From Typhlomys cinereus (taxonomy: Eukaryota > Chordata > Mammalia > Rodentia > Platacanthomyidae): a stretch of DNA of 64,000 bases. Location: positions 124,001 to 188,000 of the forward strand of contig JALPQD010000908.1 of the NCBI GenBank assembly GCA_023101885.1, given 5' to 3'. Below, piece after piece: positions 58,177-64,000 of this stretch (the first letter of the stretch is position 1; each line of letters opens with the position of its first letter). A model generated the notes under the pieces. That model was not told the DNA's origin. It was given only the letters and a program-made list of their open reading frames with translations, and ran no database searches. Both the position numbers and the translations under genes were made by a program.

Positions 58177-59247
58177 TTATATTTGCCTTCTGTTCTCCTG
58201 GATATGCCTGTTTTTTTCTTCACGCTTGAGTATCATTTCTAGCAGTTTTTGAAGGCCTGGTTTGGTGGCCATGTATCCCTTAAAGTTGTCTTTGTGCTGG
58301 AAAATTTTTCTTTCTCCCTCGATCATGACTGATAGTTTTGCAGGGTAAATCAGCCTGGGTTGACATTTTTGCTCATTCAATACTTGAAGTATGTCTCTCC
58401 AAGCTCTTCTTGCTTTTACTGTTTCGACTGAGAAGTCATTTGTTATTTTAATAGGTTTGCCTTTAAAAGTGACTTGTTTTTTCTCCCTTGAAGCTCTCAG
58501 CACCAGTTCTTTATCTTGAATGTGGAGTGTTTTAACTATTATTTGCCGCGGTGTGCTTCTATTTTGGTCGTATCTGTTTGGGGTGCGGAATGCCTCTTGT
58601 ATATGAATGGGCCTCTCTTTTTTTAGATGAGGAAAGTTTTCCTTGATGATCGTTTGGAAAATTTCCTCAGGGGTGGTATTTTGAGATTCTTGCTCCGGTA
58701 TTCCATGAATACGCATGTTAGGCTTCTTCAGGGTGTCCCATATCTCTTGGATATTTCTCTCAAGTATCTTTTTGGCTTTAACAACCTCTTCCATTGAGCT
58801 GGTTAGTACTCCCACTTTATCTTCAAGGTCTGAAATTCTGTTTTCTGCTTCATTAGTTCTGTTGATAAGACTCTCTGTGGCGTTCTGGGTTGAAGATAAC
58901 TTGTCTTTTAGCTCAGTTTTAAACTCTGCTTGAGTTTGTTTTAACTGCTCTATGCCACTTTTTGTTTCTTGCACTGTTTTTCTCAACTCCTCCAGATGTC
59001 TGTTGTGTTCCTCTTCAAAGCGATTGATTCGATTATGTAATTCCTCCCGGATTTCCTCTTTCATAGTATTGAACATGGTAATGATCATATTTTGAAAGTC
59101 GTTATCCTGGGTCAGGCTTTCTTGGCCTTTTTCCGCGGGTTTGTTCTTGTTGGAATCTAACATTATGGGATTAATTTCTTCAGTGGGAAATTTGTTTACT
59201 TGAGTGTTGCTTCTCATGGATTTGCACTTTGACTTTGGCATTGTCAT
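58177..59247 (-). CDS. L1 ORF1 protein (RNA-binding chaperone)
   Basis: The frame has 356 codons, in the usual size range for rodent L1 ORF1p. The family forms a trimer that coats L1 RNA in cytoplasmic ribonucleoprotein particles and has nucleic-acid chaperone activity. Residues 1-50 are a variable basic/polar head. Residues about 50-168 are rich in Glu, Lys, Leu and Ile in heptad spacing and should form the trimeric coiled coil. Residues about 172-255 fit the RRM-like domain, with the conserved MRIHGIPE at 178-185 and RQIIVKT at 234-240. Residues about 256-330 fit the C-terminal domain, with RRAWRDIL at 280-287 and YPAKL at 301-305, followed by a charged tail. The ATG at 59245-59247 follows the GC-rich 5' UTR; a second Met at residue 3 is an alternative start. 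No disruption is visible. ORF2 follows 50 bp downstream, the usual L1 bicistronic layout. Confidence 0.95.
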   Translation of the reverse strand: MTMPKSKCKSMRSNTQVNKFPTEEINPIMLDSNKNKPAEKGQESLTQDNDFQNMIITMFNTMKEEIREELHNRINRFEEEHNRHLEELRKTVQETKSGIEQLKQTQAEFKTELKDKLSSTQNATESLINRTNEAENRISDLEDKVGVLTSSMEEVVKAKKILERNIQEIWDTLKKPNMRIHGIPEQESQNTTPEEIFQTIIKENFPHLKKERPIHIQEAFRTPNRYDQNRSTPRQIIVKTLHIQDKELVLRASREKKQVTFKGKPIKITNDFSVETVKARRAWRDILQVLNEQKCQPRLIYPAKLSVMIEGERKIFQHKDNFKGYMATKPGLQKLLEMILKREEKNRHIQENRRQI

Positions 59248-59637
59248 TTTAACTCTTAAGATCTCTCAATTTCACTAAACTGAATTATTTGGCCTGGGGT
59301 ACTGGTGGGCGGGGCCCGAACGGGGATTCACCTAGGGCGTGGGGTGAGGCCCGGGTGGACGCGCGCGTGTCCCGACCTGCGGAGCGGGGGGTGCGGCGAA
59401 AGGGGACGCTGGGCGCGTGGGCGTGGAGCTATTTAACCCGAGGGCAGCTGGGGCGGGGTCCGGGCGCAGCGGGAGGTCCTCCTCGTCCCTCGGCCCCCGC
59501 GCGGCTCCGGCTGGATGGCGGGAGTCGGAGCCGGGTCCCTGTGGGCTGACCTGGGCGGTCCTAGAGCGCGCGGTGAGAGCCCGGCTGGATCTACGCGTAC
59601 GCGTCCCGACCGGCGGAGCGGGGGAGGTGCGGCGAAA
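59248..59637 (-). promoter_or_regulatory. L1 5' UTR / internal promoter with two monomer-like repeats
   Basis: This GC- and CpG-rich block lies in AT-rich surroundings, between the 5' target duplication and the ORF1 start. It contains a direct repeat at a spacing of 234 bp: the motif around cccgacctgcggagcgggg at 59371 recurs as cccgaccggcggagcgggg at 59605, each followed by a ggtgcggcgaaa-like end. This is one full monomer plus a partial second, resembling the tandem-monomer promoters known in mouse L1. The final stretch to the ORF1 start, about 59248-59290, is AT-rich non-monomer sequence. L1 5' UTRs drive transcription from +1 of the element; I infer the same here. The density of CpG suggests little methylation decay and hence youth. 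Confidence 0.85.
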
Positions 59638-59654
59638 AGTGTATACAGTATTTT
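59638..59654. repeat. L1 target-site duplication, right copy
   Basis: This is the second copy of the 17-bp duplication, directly abutting the 5' end of the L1. It continues as aaataacgg, so the uninterrupted target had TTTT|AAA, matching the L1 endonuclease preference. Confidence 0.95.
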
Positions 59655-59859
59655 AAATAACGGAAACACAGACAATTCATCTGCTGGCGCTGCCAGAACT
59701 AAGGACTACAAACTGGGTATCTCACACTCCAGACACTTAATCCCCCAATAGTTCTGGAATTCGCTACTTCAAAAATCAAGGCATTGACAGCTTCATGCTC
59801 GTTGGAGAGATGTCAGGAAAGAGTCTGCAGCAGGCTCGGGGTAACAGCTCACTTTATAG

Positions 59860-60165
59860 TATATAGTAATTCTTGGCTTATACACATTCAGTTTCTTTTT
59901 TTCTTTTTTATTTCTTTGGTTTTTTCATATCTAAATACAATAAGTTTATGTGTTTCAATCCCTTGCTACTCAACTTTATACCTCCTCCCCTCACCTCCTA
60001 TCTCACTTTATACTTTCTCATTTCCAGCCAGTCTCCCTCCATTTTCACGTATTTTTGAATATATGGCCCACGGGGTTTCATCTGGAACACATGTGCTGGA
60101 CAGTGTCTGGGGCACTGATGAGTTATCAGTGAGCAAACCGTTGAATAAAGAAGCCCCCCCCCTTC
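59860..60165 (-). other. Possible old L1 3' UTR remnant
   Basis: A T-rich start followed by C/T-rich text (about 59970-60050) resembles the polypurine portion of an L1 3' UTR read on the minus strand. I cannot align it block by block to the other three L1 tails here, so it may be another L1 subfamily or unrelated. It ends just before the solo LTR at 60171. Confidence 0.35.
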
Positions 60166-60170
60166 TCTTG

Positions 60171-60605
60171 TGTATTAGTCAGGGTTCTCTAGAGTCACAG
60201 AATCAACAGAATGAATACATAAAAGGCCGAGGTGGCCCAACGATGGCTGCCAGTAGCTGCTCAGTCCAGTAGGCCAGTGGGTGACGACTGAAGGCTGGAG
60301 GATTCCTGGAGAGTCTTTAATCATGTTGAAGGCTTGGAGGGTTGGAGGGCTAGAGGGTTAAAGAAGTGAAGAGATCCAGCGGCAGGAGGGAGAGCGTTTC
60401 CTAGCACAGCTTCAGAGAGTCTCTCCTCTCGCCAGTCTCCTGTTCCGTGGTTTCTTTTATCTGGTCCTCTACTGGGAGGTGCCAACGGGAACTAGGGTGG
60501 TCTTTGTATTGTAAATGTGTTGATCCAGATAATCTCTTCGGTGGTCTCAGCTGATCTTAGTTAATGCCAGGTGGGTCAAGTTGACACCCAGGATTAACTG
60601 TCACA
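60171..60605 (-). mobile_element. Solo ERVL-like LTR (435 bp)
   Basis: The plus strand begins tgtattagtcagggttctct and ends ggattaactgtcaca. Read on the minus strand it starts TGTGACAGTTAATCCTGG and ends in GACTAATACA, the ending known from ERVL LTRs. Flanks tcttg (60166-60170) and tcctg (60606-60610) form a 5-bp duplication with one mismatch. Confidence 0.83.
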
Positions 60606-60610
60606 TCCTG

Positions 60611-62187
60611 TCAATAACCTCTCAGGGAGGTAAAAGCATGCATTTTCCGTGTGTATCTTTGCTCAGGTTTCTCCTTTATAAAAGGACAGCATCCATATTG
60701 GGTCAGGGCCCATCTTCAGGAGACATGCTAGCTTGATTCTTTCTGTGAAAATGCTACCTGCAAGGTAGGTCACGTCGTGAAGCACCAGGAATTAGGATGG
60801 CAATGTGTAGGTCATTTGGGGGAGCCCACAATTTAACCCACACCATAGTGTGTCCTGTGATAGACATGACAGAGGCACTGTGCCGAGCGCGTGGCAGGCT
60901 CTGAACAGAGTGGCCTCTGGTGCTTCCATTCTCCTCTCTTCATCGAAGAGGGACAAGACTTACCCCTGAACCTCCACATTTTACCAGACCTGGTGAAGCA
61001 TCTGGGGTGTGAAGACCTCCAGAGACCTTGGCTCTCCTCAGTGACAAAGAGCCCCTGGTTGTCACAAGTTCACCTTGTCATGTCCTTATGTAAGCACAGA
61101 TCAGCTAATGCTCCTGGGGGCTCTTCCTGCCTCTTCCCACTGTCCTCAGTAAAGTAGAAGCAAAGGGTGCTCCGCAGTGACCCCAAGCAAGTGCTCCCCT
61201 GTGACCCTTAGTGCTCCTCAGTGACCCTAAGTAAGTGCTCACCGTGACCTTGAGTGCTCCCTAGTGACCCTGAGAGAGTGTTCCCCAGTGACCCCCAAAA
61301 AGTCCTCAGTGACCCTAAACGAGTGCTCCCCAGTGACCTTGAATGCTCCCCAGTGATCCCAAGGGCTCTGTCCTCTATAGCAACGAATGGCTCTATTGAA
61401 AGCCCCAAAGGCAGAGTCACATCCTAAGTAGTACCTGTTGGCTAGAGGATTCCTAAAGTTTGACAGAACGCTAGGCCAAACCCAAGCCAACACTAGGCGA
61501 CGGCTTGAGCTAAGGACTGCACACGCTCGTCACCCCTAGTCTGCAGTCAGAGCCGTGTTCCTGGACGGTGTTCCTCCGCGGTCCCTCCTCCCCTGTCCCC
61601 AGCATCCAGCTGAGGAAGGCCTTATCAGCAACCAGAGATGCCACATTCCCGGCAGACCTTATCACTTGACGAACATGAAGCAAGGCTGCTAATCATGGTT
61701 CTTCCACTATCCAGGTGCCTGGCCAAGGAACAAAGCCAGCAACTTTCTCCCAGCAACCCCAGGTAGTAGAAGAGACCTCTCCGCTGCCGTCACAGTCTTG
61801 GGGGTCTGATCAGCAATGCAGACATGTGGTGCCATGAAACGATGCCGTCTGACCCGATTCTGCCATTGACACCTTAAAAGATGTGTCTCTTTTTTGGAGC
61901 ATCTACAAAGCCAGCTTCCAGAATCACAAATGCCTGTTGAAAGTTTAGATTCATTATCTAAATGTGAAAGAGCTGCAGCCTCTCATGACTGAATTTCCAG
62001 GAAAATGAAAGAACTTATGATTTCTAGGTAACCTCTAGGGATTGTAACTCCTCTGACTTTGACTGATGCTCACACCACAGAGGACTGGTCACGAGAAGAC
62101 AGAAGAGAAACAGCATCCTCGGCCTTCAGAATGCTGGCACAGCCCACTTACCACCCTTGGGGTCTGTTTCTAATTTTAGTATTAAAC
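60611..62187. other. Unassigned sequence around a minisatellite
   Basis: GC content is higher than average. Apart from 61167-61364 no repeat or exon was recognised. Confidence 0.45.
61167..61364. repeat. Minisatellite of 19-24-bp units
   Basis: About nine degenerate units of the form gtgctccccagtgacc-ctaagnaa, with lengths about 24, 20, 24, 19, 24, 24, 21, 20 and 22. Shorter units end cctta or ccttga. Minus-strand open frames here are repeat translation. Confidence 0.9.
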
Positions 62188-62305
62188 TCAGCCAGATGTG
62201 TGACACATACCTATAATCTTAGCACTCAAAAGCTGAAGTAGAAAGTTCCCCAGTCCAAAACCAGTGTAGACAACATAGTGAGACACTTGTCTCAAAAATA
62301 AAATA
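62188..62305 (+). mobile_element. B1-like SINE
   Basis: cagccagatgtgtgacacat, acctataatcttagcactca and agtgagacacttgtctcaaa are in B1 order. Confidence 0.75.
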
Positions 62306-62587
62306 TGGCAAAGCATTAAAGAATTTGAATTGGGAGCTTAGAACTACTCCTTAAATTAGGCCACCAAGATCAACTACCGCATATTCTCCTGAAATAAAAA
62401 GGCTGGAAGGACAAAGTGGAGGAGCAGGAATAGGAAGTGGCCTAAAAAAAAGAAATGTCCCATATCAAATGTCAGGGTAAAATTAAGAACTGATGCTAAA
62501 ACTGAGTGTAGTAAAATTATGTGTGCCTGTAACCCTAGCACACATAAGAGGCATGGAATGGAGGCACAAGCATCAAGAGTTCAAAAT

Positions 62588-62835
62588 CAGGGCCAGCAAG
62601 AGAGTTCAGTGGTTAAGGTGCCGTACGCACCAACCGGGGGACTTGAGTTCAATCATTCAATCCCCAGCAGCCCACATGGTGGAAGGAGAGAACTGACTTT
62701 AGAGGTATCATCTGACATCACCTACACACGAGCCATGGCATTCCCAACCTCTCTCTCTCCTCTCTCTCGCTCACTCTCTTCTTCTCTCTCTCTCAAATAA
62801 GTAAACAGTAAATAAATACTCGATTAAAAATAGTT
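62588..62835 (+). mobile_element. B2/B3-like SINE
   Basis: agcaagagagttcagtggtt, ccagcagcccacatggtgga and gagccatggcattcccaacc are in order, then a C/T-rich tail and tctcaaataagtaaacag. Confidence 0.78.
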
Positions 62836-62886
62836 AAAAAACAAAACAAGACCAAACAAAAAACTAAGACCTAAAACAGACAATAT

Positions 62887-62887
<1 letters not shown>

Positions 62888-62932
<45 letters not shown>
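62888..62932 (+). repeat. (GA)n microsatellite
   Basis: Pure GA run in A-rich surroundings following a B2/B3-like SINE. Confidence 0.95.
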
Positions 62933-62933
<1 letters not shown>

Positions 62934-63604
62934 CAGGCACTCCAAATTATGAAGTAAAATAAATAATAAAAGAAATGAAAAATAAAAAAATAAAAGAAAA
63001 GACTCTCTGTCATGGATTTAGATCAAAGTTTTTTTTTTTCCAAATCACTGAATTGCAGAAAAATTATTTCTTAAATGCAGAGGGAACCGTTCTTGTTGTT
63101 GTGGTGGAAGGAACCTGGCTCTCCTTCCCATTTTCTGTCATCTTTTAAGTTAGTAAAAGTTGATTTTTATGACTTCTCAAGAGACACAACCATAAAAACA
63201 ACCAACCTATAAAAAAGTTGACCAAAACCATATTGAACAGGAATAACTGGGGGGAGGGGGGATCCCTTTAGAACTAGCCTCTCATACTGGGTATCTTTAA
63301 GAGTTCATTTTTAGCTTTCCAGTTAAATCTTTTTTAAGTATCAAAATAAGATGAAAGTATTCCAAGCACAGTATCGGACTCACAAGACAAAAATAAAAAT
63401 AGATGACCTTAGATGTTTCGAGGGATTTTCCCACAAGTTATCAGTGAAAACTGAGATAAGGGCACAAACTCCAAGTGAAGACTTCAAGATTCCTTAACAC
63501 AGCAGACCATACCTATGATGTTCAGTGAGATATTTAATTTTCAGTGAATGGGGAAAAAATTTATAGGAAGCAAAGCAGATGTTTGGAAATTCCTAGACTA
63601 ACAT

Positions 63605-63707
63605 AAAAGAAGTTGTATCACGGGAGGGAACTGGTATACCTATTAAGTTTGTATGAGCTGAAATAATAATAAAAAATGTATTAAAATAAAAAAAGAAGTT
63701 GTATCAC
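63605..63707. repeat. Perfect 17-bp target duplication around the 69-bp L1 tail
   Basis: The copies of aaaagaagttgtatcac are at 63605-63621 and 63691-63707. The first follows ...acat, so the nick site reads AT/AAAA, close to the L1 endonuclease consensus. Confidence 0.93.
63622..63690 (+). mobile_element. Severely 5'-truncated L1 (69-bp 3' tail only)
   Basis: It starts within the G-rich end of the L1 3' UTR (gggagggaactgg) and runs through gtatgagctgaaataa into an interrupted A-rich tail. The 17 bases aaaagaagttgtatcac occur immediately before (63605-63621) and after (63691-63707) with no mismatch, proving insertion by target-primed reverse transcription. The 3' end matches the fragment at 45733, not the full-length L1. 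Confidence 0.93.
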
Positions 63708-63782
63708 CCAGTTATGATGCATTGATCAGTTTCTTTTTAAAAATTTTTTATTATTTATTCAATTGTGCATGTATTTGTATGT

Positions 63783-64000
63783 ATGCGTGTGTGAACGTGT
63801 GTATATGTGTGTATGTGTGTGTGTGCATGTATGTGTGTGTATGTATGTGTGTGTATGTATGTGTGTGTGTAGAACCACCATGGATGCCTCCACCTCCTCC
63901 TTGTTTACTCTTGCCCTGGGATTCACAGGCTCCGCCCTACCAGGACCAGAAACGCAGGCCGTCCCCGCTTCTGCCCGGCGTCTATACATAGGGTCTAGGA
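63783..64000 (-). mobile_element. Young-type tRNA-derived SINE, cut by window end
   Basis: The segment accaccatggatgcctccac and onward is the reverse complement of the 3' body at 19960-20100, including the ccgccctaccagg and cggcgtctatac blocks. A GT/ATGT microsatellite precedes it. The tRNA-like head lies beyond the window. Confidence 0.85.

Larger units (their letters stand above)
53544..59637 (-). mobile_element. Full-length LINE-1 retrotransposon
   Basis: The element is about 6.1 kb and complete in the order 5' UTR (59248-59637), ORF1 (58177-59247), a 50-bp spacer, ORF2 (54389-58126), 3' UTR and a short A tail (53544 to about 54301). A perfect 17-bp direct repeat, agtgtatacagtatttt, lies at both ends (53527-53543 and 59638-59654), so the insertion is intact end to end. 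Read in L1 orientation, the target reads TT/AAAA, the consensus nick site of L1 endonuclease. Both reading frames are long and free of frameshifts, which with the unmutated duplications points to a recent insertion. The A tail is only a few bases and merges with the duplication. This is a non-LTR retrotransposon, not a cellular gene. Confidence 0.97.

Noticed and set aside
59289..59549. Arg/Gly-rich open frames in the GC-rich block
   Set aside because: They lie in the L1 5' UTR and arise from GC content; nothing resembles a primate-type antisense ORF.

Overview
The window looks like intergenic or intronic DNA from a rodent. I found no exon of a cellular protein-coding gene, and no rRNA, tRNA, snRNA or CRISPR. 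Nearly everything I can support is retrotransposon-derived. The rodent assignment rests on B1-like (7SL-derived) SINEs, B2/B3-like and B4/RSINE1-like tRNA-derived SINEs, ERVL-MaLR LTRs of the MT/ORR1 kind and very frequent (CA)n/(GT)n microsatellites. The commonest SINE has tRNA-type A and B boxes like mouse B2, but a 3' body I do not recognise from mouse or rat. I therefore favour a mouse-related rodent other than Mus or Rattus; the species is unresolved.

Layout. From 1 to about 44.1 kb there is unique-looking AT-rich DNA sprinkled with SINEs, microsatellites and solo LTRs (1872-2088, 4761-5117, 6195-6440, 16536-16959, 30052-30471, 33514-33995, about 37855-38234, 39367-40170, 42157-42531). 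From 44.1 to 48.2 kb there is a nested stack: a minus-strand LTR is split by a plus-strand copy of the same LTR, which carries a 5'-truncated L1 and then a two-LTR MaLR element. A further solo LTR lies at 50397-50821. The centrepiece is a full-length LINE-1 on the minus strand at 53544-59637, flanked by a perfect 17-bp target-site duplication. After it come another solo LTR (60171-60605), a GC-richer minisatellite (61167-61364), several SINEs and a 69-bp L1 tail with its own perfect 17-bp duplication (63605-63707).

How the coding parts work together. The only convincing coding regions are ORF1 (356 codons, 58177-59247) and ORF2 (1245 codons, 54389-58126) of the L1. They are driven from a GC-rich two-monomer 5' UTR at 59248-59637. 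ORF1p is the trimeric RNA-binding chaperone. ORF2p carries endonuclease, reverse transcriptase and a Cys-rich tail, and all catalytic residues I looked for are present. ORF2 stops at a TGA 28 sense codons before the frame's next stop. The codon sits where tryptophan is expected by family comparison, so this copy is near-intact rather than certainly competent. The SINEs and the 69-bp L1 tail are substrates of the same target-primed machinery, and at least one SINE (19902-20244) looks young.

I did not find a previously undescribed biological system. The most useful observations are the near-intact L1, two different L1 3' ends, an abundant solo-LTR family of about 425 bp, the unrecognised SINE 3' body, and a few unexplained duplications.
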